NCBI GenBank assembly: GCA_027325115.1
Contig: DAHWFG010000473.1
Span: 1-8,485, forward strand
DNA from: JAKBCQ01 sp021807585
GTDB taxonomy: Bacteria; Planctomycetota; Planctomycetia; Isosphaerales; Isosphaeraceae
Direction of reading: 5' to 3'
DNA length: 8,485 nucleotides
Both the position numbers and the translations under genes were made by a program. The notes under the pieces are model-generated. The model did no database searches. It had not been told where the DNA came from and saw only the letters and a list, made by a program, of their open reading frames with translations. Positions 1-6,626 of this stretch are shown here, in pieces. How positions within the stretch are numbered: the stretch's first letter is position 1; each line of letters starts with the position of its first letter.

Positions 1-1
1 G

Positions 2-457
2 GAGCGCGGTTTGCGCGAGCGTCGCGACCTCGATCGGGGACGAAGGCTTTATGGGATCGCGGCATGCGCCGTGTGCCACCGGTTCGGGAACGAGGGGGGC
101 GGGGTCGGCCCCGATCTTACGGCCGTCGCGGGTCGGTTCAATGTCCGCGATCTGCTCGAGGCGATTGTCGAACCGAGCAAGGTGATCAGCGATCAATACG
201 GGGCGGTCTCGATCGCCAGGAAGGACGGCAGGGTCGTCACGGGTCGCGTGGGGAATCTTTCCGGAAACTCGTTGAACGTGATCGAAGATATGTTCGATCC
301 CGGTCGATCCACAAATGTAAGGCGTGAGGATATCGAAGAGATTCAGCCTTCAAAGGTATCGCCGATGCCCGCGGGTTTGCTTAACAGTTTAACCGAGGAG
401 GAGATTCTCGATCTTGTCGCGTATCTGCTGGCGCGCGGCGAATCGCGCGACAAGTAA
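2..457 (+). CDS. C-terminal part of a PVC-type heme-binding (cytochrome c) domain protein, 5' end outside window
   Basis: The reading frame is open back to the window edge, so this is the end of a longer protein; the TTG at position 11 is probably internal. Counting from that TTG, a c-type heme motif C-A-V-C-H lies at residues 19-23. It is followed by a Gly-rich stretch and GPDL, then an EPSKVISDQY segment, and a probable distal heme ligand Met in SPMPAGLL near residue 118, close to the C-terminal helix. This order is that of the 'putative heme-binding domain, Pirellula/Verrucomicrobium type' usually found at the end of very large planctomycete proteins with beta-propeller (NHL/dehydrogenase-like) or DUF1592-type regions. 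Expected role: electron transfer from an attached extracytoplasmic dehydrogenase-like module. Which module precedes it cannot be seen. The gene ends with TAA and is followed by a strong hairpin. Confidence 0.88.
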   Translation, partial: ERGLRERRDLDRGRRLYGIAACAVCHRFGNEGGGVGPDLTAVAGRFNVRDLLEAIVEPSKVISDQYGAVSIARKDGRVVTGRVGNLSGNSLNVIEDMFDPGRSTNVRREDIEEIQPSKVSPMPAGLLNSLTEEEILDLVAYLLARGESRDK

Positions 458-759
458 CCCCGCCGACCGAGCCGCGGTTGTGAGTCGACGTCGGATGAAT
501 TGTTCAGTCAATTACCCGTCTCCGGCGGGTGATTGACTGATGATCTCACGATGTGCGGGGATCTTGATTCGAAGGGGTCGATGCGCGCCGCCGCGGGAGG
601 AAACTTGAGACCGAAGTCGATTTCGCCCTCCGATAAGAGCCGTAGCCGGCGGGCAAGTGTTCAAAATATAAATGCATCACGATTTTAAAGCGTCGACGCT
701 CCTCTTCCATCTCAAGAAAAACACAGATTTTAAAACAGGGCTTGTGTGATCGAGACTCC
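458..759. other. Convergent intergenic region
   Basis: This gap lies between the stop of the plus-strand heme protein and the stop of the minus-strand glycosidase-like gene, so transcription converges here. Apart from the hairpin at 504-540 I see no gene with convincing coding character. A minus-strand open frame at 546-824 overlaps the glycosidase 3' end and has no recognisable domain; I treat it as spurious. Confidence 0.6.
504..540. terminator. Strong hairpin between convergent genes, probable bidirectional transcription stop
   Basis: The arms at 504-518 and 526-540 form a 15-bp stem with a single G-U wobble (position 513 against 531) and a 7-nt loop. It lies 47 nt after the stop of the plus-strand heme protein. 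No run of T follows on either strand, so it is not a textbook intrinsic terminator. Its place between converging genes nevertheless suggests a transcription stop or an mRNA 3'-end stabiliser. Confidence 0.5.
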
Positions 760-2052
760 TTATTCGGAACGATGAGTTTGGACTTGAGGAGCGGGTTTTC
801 GGCGTCGACCGTCGTCATCGCCATTGCGACCGATCTCGATTGACGCTCGTCTGACGACGATCAGTTCTTCGGCGTCCAATTGATCAAGTAAACGTTGAGA
901 ACGAAGATCGAAGGAACGACGGGGACGATTCTCGCGCGACTCTCGTTCTGGGCCGTTATGGAAACACCAGCCCGCGGCTCCGCCCGCTTTCGCACCGCGT
1001 AAATCGGTTAACAGGTCGGCCGATGTCGGGTTCCATGCGATGTAGCCGCGGCGTAGTGGTTCTTGGTACAGAATCGGCGCGAGTCGGCTCATCTCCATCA
1101 GTAAGGCCAGGGTCTCGCGGGTCTTCGCTTCGGTTTGAGCGGGCGACGTACGATCTCTTGGTCGGTGCGGGGTCAAGAAGTCGAGGCCGGCTGTTTGGAG
1201 GGAGTCGCGCACGTCTTGAGGGCCAAGATCGTGACCGCCGAATGAAGCCGTAACCAGGCGTTGTGGATCAAGACGTCGGACTTCGTCCCTGAGTGTTTTG
1301 AGTTCGACCGCGGGTACATACCGATCGTCACCAACGTCGCGCTCGTTAGCCAGGTCGAGAAACCAGTTTTGATACGGCTTGAGTGCGGTCACCACCGTTC
1401 GCACCGCGCGGAGGTGCGCCGTGAGGTTCGGCAAACCAGTCCCGGGGTTCGACTTGTCGCGTGTCAGCGTGACGTCGACCACCAGCCCGCGACGATCGCA
1501 ATCGGCCACAATATTTTTAAGTTTGTTCAATTGATGTTCGCGCGGTCCCCCGGTCGAATCCACAACGGTGATGTCCTGTTCAAATAGGTTGCAAGTCGCC
1601 CAGACGCGCAGCCAGTTAAAGCCGCGGCGCTGTAAATCATCGAGATCGCGTCGGACGAAATCTTCAGGGGCCCCCGCCGCTCCGTAATAGCTGAAGCCAA
1701 GGAGAAACGTCTCCTTTCCATCGAGTGTGAATCGAGACCCCTTCACGCCCAAGATCGTCCGTCGCTCCGACGTCTTCTGATCGACTTCGGTCGGACCCGC
1801 GTTGGGATGTTTGGATTCGGTTTGTGCCAATGCGGTTGATACGGCCGCGCGGGGACCCGCGGCGATTGAAGCCGAGACAAGAGCGATTACGCCGACCGAA
1901 AACCAAACCGATCGATTTGATAAACCGATCGAACGATCGGCCCGACGAGCCGGCCGAGCCGATGGATCGGATCGAAATTCGCCCCGATGTTCATCAATCG
2001 CGGAGAATCCGAGCGCCGTCGTCTTGGACTTCATAACGAATCTATATTTCAT
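760..2052 (-). CDS. Exported or membrane-anchored glycoside hydrolase-like protein (GH5/cellulase-type barrel)
   Basis: Probably a secreted glycosidase with a (beta/alpha)8 barrel. From the start chosen here (430 aa), a hydrophobic segment lies at about residues 49-66 and is followed by an AxA-like site (TALA, then Q) near 73-76, giving a long Arg-rich n-region before a signal or anchor. The barrel opens with SRFTLDGKETFLLGFSYYGA and FNWLRVWATC. LANERDV contains the Asn-Glu pair typical of the clan A acid/base (Glu about 237). LYQEP (Glu about 331) could hold the nucleophile, and GWCFHNG and RSFDLR lie near the C terminus. The start is uncertain: ATGs at 2112, 2082, 2052 and 2034 are in frame. 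The one at 2052 follows an AAGAAG and does not overlap the upstream gene. It is the second gene of a unit with the fusion gene that ends at 2085. The substrate cannot be read from the sequence. Confidence 0.75.
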   Translation of the reverse strand: MKYRFVMKSKTTALGFSAIDEHRGEFRSDPSARPARRADRSIGLSNRSVWFSVGVIALVSASIAAGPRAAVSTALAQTESKHPNAGPTEVDQKTSERRTILGVKGSRFTLDGKETFLLGFSYYGAAGAPEDFVRRDLDDLQRRGFNWLRVWATCNLFEQDITVVDSTGGPREHQLNKLKNIVADCDRRGLVVDVTLTRDKSNPGTGLPNLTAHLRAVRTVVTALKPYQNWFLDLANERDVGDDRYVPAVELKTLRDEVRRLDPQRLVTASFGGHDLGPQDVRDSLQTAGLDFLTPHRPRDRTSPAQTEAKTRETLALLMEMSRLAPILYQEPLRRGYIAWNPTSADLLTDLRGAKAGGAAGWCFHNGPERESRENRPRRSFDLRSQRLLDQLDAEELIVVRRASIEIGRNGDDDGRRRKPAPQVQTHRSE

Positions 2053-2084
2053 AAGATTGTCACTTCTTTGTTTTAGACTCATCT

Positions 2085-4268
2085 TCAAGGAATGTCGGTG
2101 ACGGCTGCGCAAGCTTGACGCAGATACTCTTCAAACGGCCATTCGCCGCTTTCTCCGGTCTGTCGCGTGACGACCAGATCGAGGCTGGGCACAAACGCGA
2201 TCAACTGCCCGCCGGAGCCGGGCTTGGAACGGGCGTCCGCGGGGATTCCTTGACCGCTCCGCCCTCCTTCGCCGGTCAGTCGAGCGGGCAATTCCCATCC
2301 ATGAGAGAATATTTGAGAATTGATTTTGAATCGCATTTCAGGACCGTGGACATTGTGGGTCGGCGACGCCGTCTGAGCCACAAACCAATCGGGGATCACC
2401 TGCTTGTCTCCCCAGCGGCCGTCGCGCGACATGCAATACGCGATCCGAGCCAGGTCACGCGCAGGCATGCCCAATCCGTGCGATGGATGTCGGCCGTACT
2501 TCGTACCGCCTTCATAGTATTGAAATCGCCAATGCTCGATTCCCAGCGGCTGGAAGAGCGCCTCGATCGCAAATTGATCGTACGGCTTACCCGTGACCGT
2601 CTCACACACGAGCGACGCGTGCGCCAAGGCGTGAGTCGAGTATCCGCACGCCGTTCCGGGATCAAACGCCGTCCTTGCGGTCCTTGGATCGCCGGTGTGT
2701 CCCAAGATATACGCCCAGTCGCCGTCGTTCGGGGCGCCGGTCGCTTCAGGACAAATGCCCGACGTATGATTGAGCAGTTGCTTAACCGTGATCGTCGCTT
2801 TCCGCGAATCGCTCAGCGGCCAAGCCCACGGGATATAATCAAAAGCATGATCATCGAACGACATTTTACGCGGAGTCTTTCCCTGGCGGCTCTGTTCCGA
2901 TGCAATGGCTAAAACCGTGGCGCAGACGGCTTTTGAGCACGATGCGACTCGTTCCGAACTCGATACCGAGCTCGCTCCTCTTTCTTCCTCCAGGACGATG
3001 TAGCCTCTCCTGATCACGACGGCGGCGAAGCGACGTCGATCCGACTCGCGGAGCCATGTGCGCAGTTTTGCGAGCCGGTCCGGATCCATGCCCGCGATCC
3101 GGCGGATGTCGTTCGCATCGTTGAGTTTGCGCCAGCCGCCTTGCGATTCAGGCGGCGGGAAGTAGTCCTTCGCCGCGGTCTTGTTCGTCGATCGATCGGT
3201 CGACGTCAGTTCCTTGAGCTTGGCGTAGACCAACGGATCGTCGGCCGCTCCATGAAAGACGAACGGGAAGTGCTGATTGACCCTCTCGGCCATGAACCCC
3301 CATGAGGCGCCATTGCTCACGCAGAGTTCCGCGGCTCGTGCACCCTCCGCGCCGATTTTTTCGTCCTCGTTGCAGACAATCGGCTTGTGGAATCGTTTGA
3401 GAGCCGTGATTCTACCGGGGATCTCCGAGATCGGAGTGCCGTTAAAATGGATGAGAATATAATCGGCGACCTGCGCCAAGGCGTCGGGATATCGACCGTG
3501 ACCTAAGCCGCTCGTCGAGACAAGCAGCCCAGGCGCGGTCGCTTTCGCCAGGCGAATCAGCTCAATCTCGCCGGCGACGGTACGGATCAAACCGTGGTCG
3601 AACCCGGGGTGGTCGAATTCGTTGGCGATCTCGAGCGCCACGTTGCGATAGCCTGAACGATGAAGCCAACTCGCAATGTTGATCACGGCTCCACGTATCG
3701 CTGCGTCGTCGGCGAGAATCTGATCCTGCCGCTGGTAGAAGCAGCTCAGGATGACTGCCCGACCGCTCCGATCGCATTCCTCAATAACCCGCTGAACACG
3801 TGAGAGATAAGTCTCTCGCAAGGAACCATCGGGAGCGAAAGCCGAGTTGATCGCTCCCTCGTAGCCCGGCGTCCCTCCTTGCAGGCTGATGGTGAAAGCG
3901 CCCACGCCATGCGCGGCATAATCGGGTAGTTGAGCCAGGAAGCGGTTCGTACAGTCGTCCGGATCAAACGTCGGTTTGCCTGCGTCTTCGAACACCGAGT
4001 TCACCATCCGCACGTTCATCAGGAGCCCCTCGGCGCGCGAACCCGAGTGACTCGGCTTACCGTTGACGAGCCACTTCTCTCCCACGATGGAAAGCCGAGT
4101 GCGGGGCGTGAAGTTCGAGGCGGCTCGGCCCGCGGATTCGCCCGCCGCGAGAGTTCGCTCCTGGAATCCGACGCGGATTCCAAGTCCAAACGCCAAGACG
4201 ATCAGCCAAATACGAACAGTCGACCCCGCGACGTGCTTAGTATTTAGTATGTTCATTCGTTTTCTCAT
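2085..4268 (-). CDS. Secreted fusion: cellulase-like glycosidase domain plus class C beta-lactamase-like serine hydrolase
   Basis: A 727-aa two-domain exported protein. Residues 18-42 form a signal peptide-like segment (WLIVLAFGLG core, LAA site). About 55-355 is a glycosidase-like barrel: LEIANEFDH carries a clan A-type Asn-Glu (Glu217, candidate acid/base), PIVCNEDEK carries Glu301 (candidate nucleophile), and WGFMAERVNQHFPF follows. After a linker with a Pro-Pro-Pro stretch, about 385-720 resembles the beta-lactamase/penicillin-binding family (PF00144 type). It has SCSK at 443-446 (S-x-x-K), LLNHTSG at 498-504, a YST at 543-545 where YxN is usual, and GSGGQ at 684-688 near the expected third motif. 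Such proteins are typically esterases or peptidases rather than true beta-lactamases. Start: ATG at 4268, with 4256 (MNILN, preceded by GAGAAAACGA) an equally good choice. It is the first gene of the unit that continues into the glycosidase gene ending at 760. Confidence 0.82.
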   Translation of the reverse strand: MRKRMNILNTKHVAGSTVRIWLIVLAFGLGIRVGFQERTLAAGESAGRAASNFTPRTRLSIVGEKWLVNGKPSHSGSRAEGLLMNVRMVNSVFEDAGKPTFDPDDCTNRFLAQLPDYAAHGVGAFTISLQGGTPGYEGAINSAFAPDGSLRETYLSRVQRVIEECDRSGRAVILSCFYQRQDQILADDAAIRGAVINIASWLHRSGYRNVALEIANEFDHPGFDHGLIRTVAGEIELIRLAKATAPGLLVSTSGLGHGRYPDALAQVADYILIHFNGTPISEIPGRITALKRFHKPIVCNEDEKIGAEGARAAELCVSNGASWGFMAERVNQHFPFVFHGAADDPLVYAKLKELTSTDRSTNKTAAKDYFPPPESQGGWRKLNDANDIRRIAGMDPDRLAKLRTWLRESDRRRFAAVVIRRGYIVLEEERGASSVSSSERVASCSKAVCATVLAIASEQSRQGKTPRKMSFDDHAFDYIPWAWPLSDSRKATITVKQLLNHTSGICPEATGAPNDGDWAYILGHTGDPRTARTAFDPGTACGYSTHALAHASLVCETVTGKPYDQFAIEALFQPLGIEHWRFQYYEGGTKYGRHPSHGLGMPARDLARIAYCMSRDGRWGDKQVIPDWFVAQTASPTHNVHGPEMRFKINSQIFSHGWELPARLTGEGGRSGQGIPADARSKPGSGGQLIAFVPSLDLVVTRQTGESGEWPFEEYLRQACAAVTDIP

Positions 4269-4310
4269 TTCAAAGGTCTCGTCGAGGAGCGAAGGCCGAC
4301 CGGGGTGGGA

Positions 4311-4340
4311 ATCGTATCAATCGAGGTTTAATTCGTGCAA
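4311..4340 (-). promoter_or_regulatory. Candidate sigma70-type promoter for the glycosidase/serine-hydrolase unit
   Basis: On the minus strand, TTGCAC (4340-4335) and TACGAT (4316-4311) are separated by 18 bp and lie about 43 bp before the first possible start codon at 4268. Position and sequence fit a housekeeping promoter, but no transcript evidence is available and promoter consensus in planctomycetes is loose. Confidence 0.3.
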
Positions 4341-4713
4341 TGTTAGAGAATTCGCGGGCCGAGACGCAAAAGAATTGTAATCCGTTCCGCGGCGACCCGT
4401 CCATCGTCTCGAACAAACACCGCGACGACATCGGCGTGCTCGGCGAAAAAACACTCGCATCGCTCACGTAGATCCGAGCGGTTCACCGATCATCTTGGAA
4501 TGGGTGCGGCGTTCACAACTCACGATCGCGCCGAATCCGTCTTACAAGACGCATGAGGCGACGATCGGCGATCAAGCCGCAAGGAGACTCCTCGATCGGC
4601 TTGGAATCGACCAAGACGACGCTCGGTCATAGGACGAAACGCCGCGGGACGAAATCCGTAAAGCCGAGGAGCAATTCGCCGGCTTGCGCCGTCGCCTTGT
4701 GGAAGAGTATTAA
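4340..4713 (+). pseudogene. Decayed small protein gene, family not recognised
   Basis: No intact reading frame exists here, but two adjacent frames look coding. From an ATG at 4340, frame 2 reads through NPFRGDPSIVSNKHRDD and IGVLGEKTLASLT to a TAG at 4469; most of its codons from about 4391 end in G or C. The coding look then continues in frame 1 as VDPSGSPIILEWVRRS and ATIGDQAARRLLDRLGID, meets a TAG at 4630, and resumes as EIRKAEEQFAGLRRRLVEEY to a TAA at 4711. One frameshift near 4469 and one nonsense change would turn this into a protein of about 125 residues with a charged helical C terminus. I do not recognise the family; a mobile-element or phage-type small protein is possible but unproven. 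The alternative is chance open frames in GC-rich DNA. Confidence 0.35.
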
Positions 4714-5009
4714 TATCCAAAGATTTTAGTAAGTATGAGGTTGAAAAACGAGCGATCCAGAGGCGTTGAGAAGCGGGCTTCAAGCCGCGGCTCCGACGCT
4801 TTGAAATAATAATAAATATATTTAAATATTATGCATTGATGCGATGTGGGGAATGACCAAATAAAAGAATATACCAAGACGTTGCATGGATCGGCGGTCG
4901 TCGCTCGCCGATCCATAATACAATTTATTTAACCATGATTATTATAGAATGTATATGCTTTCGAGTCGAGATTGGACGAATCGGCGATCGGTTCCGGCGT
5001 TCAAGCTTG
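4714..5009. other. AT-rich intergenic region downstream of the nos operon
   Basis: This stretch holds no convincing gene. It contains an AT-rich patch at about 4801-4840 with a 12-bp perfect palindrome of A and T (4818-4829), a GC-rich block at about 4770-4790 with a short self-complementary run (GCGGGCTTCAAGCCGC), and the hairpin described at 4886-4916. It separates the nos operon 3' end from the decayed gene and the glycosidase unit, which lies further along in the same direction. Short open frames on both strands lack domains and are shadows. Confidence 0.5.
4886..4916 (-). terminator. Perfect 11-bp hairpin, possible end of the nos transcript
   Basis: ATGGATCGGCG (4886-4896) and CGCCGATCCAT (4906-4916) are exact inverse complements around a 9-nt loop. 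The hairpin lies about 95 nt beyond the stop codon of the cytochrome c gene in the direction of nos transcription. No U tract follows on the minus strand, so an intrinsic terminator is not proven; a stabilising 3' hairpin or a small repeat element is also possible. Confidence 0.4.
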
Positions 5010-5816
5010 TCACGGTTTGGGGTCGATCGGCTTGTTCGCGTCGGGTCGCCCGATCGATCCTTTCCGCTCGATCGCGGGATCGGTCGTGTTCAAAGTGTCG
5101 CCTTTCGATTCGACCGCGAGATCGCCGTCTTTGGTTTTGGATTCCACCGAGGGACTCGGCGATTTCCCTTCGCTTTCAGCCGCGAGCGCCGACTCAAGTT
5201 CGGCCGAGGTCCAAGGGATCGTGCGCGCTTTCGAAGCCGATCGCACCGCCGCGACCTCGGCGGAATCGACCGGCGCCGCTCGATTTCCCCATTCCTGACG
5301 AATGTATGTCAAAAGCGCCGCGATCTCGTTGTCGCCGAGCGCCGCGCCGAATGCGGGCATCGCATTGTTATAAGTTTGTCCGTGAATTTGTGTCGGACCT
5401 TGCAGACCGTTCAACAGAATGCGGATCGGTCGCTCGGGGGCGCCTTGAACCCATTCCGATCGAGCCAGCGGAGGAAACTGTCCGGGAAGCCCCATTCCGG
5501 TGAACTGATGACAGGCGACACACCCGCGGTCGACGAACAATTTCTTGCCGAGCGCGACGGGATCTTTGGGTAACGCCTCGACGGCGCTCGCCCCTGTCGC
5601 GGATCGATCGGGTCGCGTCGTGTACACCATCACCGTGATCGTCGCGGCGATCGTCAAGAAACTTCCCGTCAACCCCGTGATCGAAGCGATCAAATCGGCG
5701 CGGTCGCGGGGAGAAGAAAACCGTCGAACAATGTTCGCAGCGATCGCTCCGAGTCGCGCACGAAGAGCGCCGAGCGTTCGCGTCGTTTTCTTCAGGATTG
5801 AAATGAATCGGTTCAT
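5010..5816 (-). CDS. Membrane-anchored monoheme cytochrome c (nos-cluster electron carrier)
   Basis: Residues 1-40 are basic and residues 42-65 form a single membrane helix. The monoheme domain follows: CVACH at 99-103 and a probable axial Met153 in NNAMPAFG, then a helix LLTYIRQEW that closes the domain. The heme domain should face the periplasm-like space. Residues from about 185 to 268 are a low-complexity, charged Ser/Lys/Asp/Glu tail with a repeated VESK, unlike ordinary short cytochromes. Clade II nos clusters commonly carry such cytochromes, which are thought to pass electrons to N2O reductase; that role here is inferred from position. The ATG at 5816 is preceded by AGGGTGA at good spacing, which fixes the start. 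It is the last gene of the operon, 71 nt after the four-helix membrane protein gene. Confidence 0.88.
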   Translation of the reverse strand: MNRFISILKKTTRTLGALRARLGAIAANIVRRFSSPRDRADLIASITGLTGSFLTIAATITVMVYTTRPDRSATGASAVEALPKDPVALGKKLFVDRGCVACHQFTGMGLPGQFPPLARSEWVQGAPERPIRILLNGLQGPTQIHGQTYNNAMPAFGAALGDNEIAALLTYIRQEWGNRAAPVDSAEVAAVRSASKARTIPWTSAELESALAAESEGKSPSPSVESKTKDGDLAVESKGDTLNTTDPAIERKGSIGRPDANKPIDPKP

Positions 5817-5838
5817 CTTAAATCACCCTGTATCAATG

Positions 5839-5851
5839 AATCATAATGATT
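5839..5851 (-). repeat. Short AT-rich palindrome before the cytochrome c gene
   Basis: AATCAT and ATGATT form a perfect inverted repeat around a central A, 22 nt before the cytochrome c start and just upstream of its ribosome-binding site. It is short enough to be chance, but the other long spacer of the operon (6554-6626) also has an AT-rich palindrome in the matching place. Confidence 0.25.
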
Positions 5852-5887
5852 AGGCGATCGCGATCGACTCGGTCGCTCTGCGCGGGT

Positions 5888-6553
5888 TCACGTTACCTCG
5901 GCGGATTCGTGTCGTTCGATCGGATGTTTCACGCGCGAGACGAGCCCGCGGAAGTGCCAAACGGCGATCAGCGCAATTCCCGAAGCGAAGACGAAGACGA
6001 TCGCGCTTCCCGAACGTGGATATGAGTGTGTTGTGAAATTGGCGACCTGTTTCGTCCCCAGGATCACGGGGGTGAAGGGCTCGATCCTCACGGGCGCCGC
6101 GGGATCGAGGAAATGACCGAACGCGTACAATTTATAAATAAATCGACCCCCGGTGAACGCGATCAGGAAGAACGTGAGCACGGCCAGATCGATCAGCGAT
6201 CGACCGTCGCCGATCAACGCCGAGCGGATCGCCAGCAGCATCAACACGCCGAATGCGAACGGAATCCAATCAAGCTCGATCAATTGACTACGATCGATTT
6301 TCATCATCCCGATGTAATGATTAAGTTCGTTGATCTCGTCGATATCGTGGCCGTCGTTCCCAGCCTCGAGCCTATGAAAATAAATATCAACATACAATCC
6401 TTTGGGATATTGCGGCGCCTCCATCGAATAACGCCACAAAGGAAGTTGAAAGCTCAAGAACATCAAGGCCGAGAGCGCGACGAGCGCGATCCGCGAGCCG
6501 ATTCCGATCGGTCGATCGAGGATTCGTCTCAGCCGTTCAAAAAATCGATTCAT
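5888..6553 (-). CDS. Four-helix membrane protein with LNHYIGM loop, nos-cluster associated
   Basis: A 221-aa integral membrane protein with likely helices at about 20-40, 92-112, 118-140 and 183-201. Helix 1 is followed by a long loop that contains LPLWRYSMEAPQYPKG, a GLYVDIYFHRLE segment and INELNHYIGM (about 74-83). A second loop (about 141-182) contains PFTPVILGTKQVANF and HSYPRSG. From memory, proteins with APQYPxGL and LNHYIGM recur next to nos maturation genes in other phyla, but I cannot name a characterised function; it may correspond to one of the uncharacterised membrane proteins of clade II nos clusters (such as NosB), which I have not been able to test. The ATG at 6553 has GAAAGGCG upstream. 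It lies between the NosY-like permease and the cytochrome c, which suggests a role in assembly of, or electron supply to, N2O reductase. Confidence 0.78.
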   Translation of the reverse strand: MNRFFERLRRILDRPIGIGSRIALVALSALMFLSFQLPLWRYSMEAPQYPKGLYVDIYFHRLEAGNDGHDIDEINELNHYIGMMKIDRSQLIELDWIPFAFGVLMLLAIRSALIGDGRSLIDLAVLTFFLIAFTGGRFIYKLYAFGHFLDPAAPVRIEPFTPVILGTKQVANFTTHSYPRSGSAIVFVFASGIALIAVWHFRGLVSRVKHPIERHESAEVT

Positions 6554-6567
6554 CGGTACGCCTTTCA

Positions 6568-6599
6568 GATATTATGACAATAATATCATGATGTTATTG
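6568..6599 (-). promoter_or_regulatory. Overlapping AT-rich inverted repeats before the four-helix protein gene
   Basis: GATATTAT (6568-6575) and ATAATATC (6580-6587) are exact inverse complements with a 4-nt loop. A second, overlapping palindrome spans 6578-6599 around TCATGA with one wobble pair. The first hairpin ends just upstream of the ribosome-binding site (complement of 6560-6566). These could be an RNA processing or translation-control element or a regulator site; no known consensus fits. Confidence 0.3.
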
Positions 6600-6626
6600 G
6601 TTTCGCGAGGTCGACGCGGCGACGCG

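Noticed and set aside
546..824. Minus-strand open frame of 92 codons overlapping the glycosidase 3' end
   Set aside because: No domain, no clear ribosome-binding site, and it overlaps a gene with real family features in another frame.
2115..2912. Plus-strand open frame of 265 codons
   Set aside because: Lies wholly opposite the serine-hydrolase domain; Arg-rich and without family features, as expected of an antisense shadow.
4935..5573. Plus-strand open frames opposite the cytochrome c gene
   Set aside because: The minus strand has the heme motif and a good ribosome-binding site; the plus-strand translations are Arg/Ser-rich shadows.
5831..5852. FNR/CRP-like operator before the cytochrome c gene
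   Set aside because: The half sites do not match TTGAT-N4-ATCAA and the spacer is inside an operon; kept only as an unnamed palindrome.
6026..6577. Plus-strand open frame of 183 codons opposite the four-helix membrane protein gene
   Set aside because: Composition dominated by Arg, Gln, Glu and Asp with no motif; antisense shadow of a clear membrane protein.
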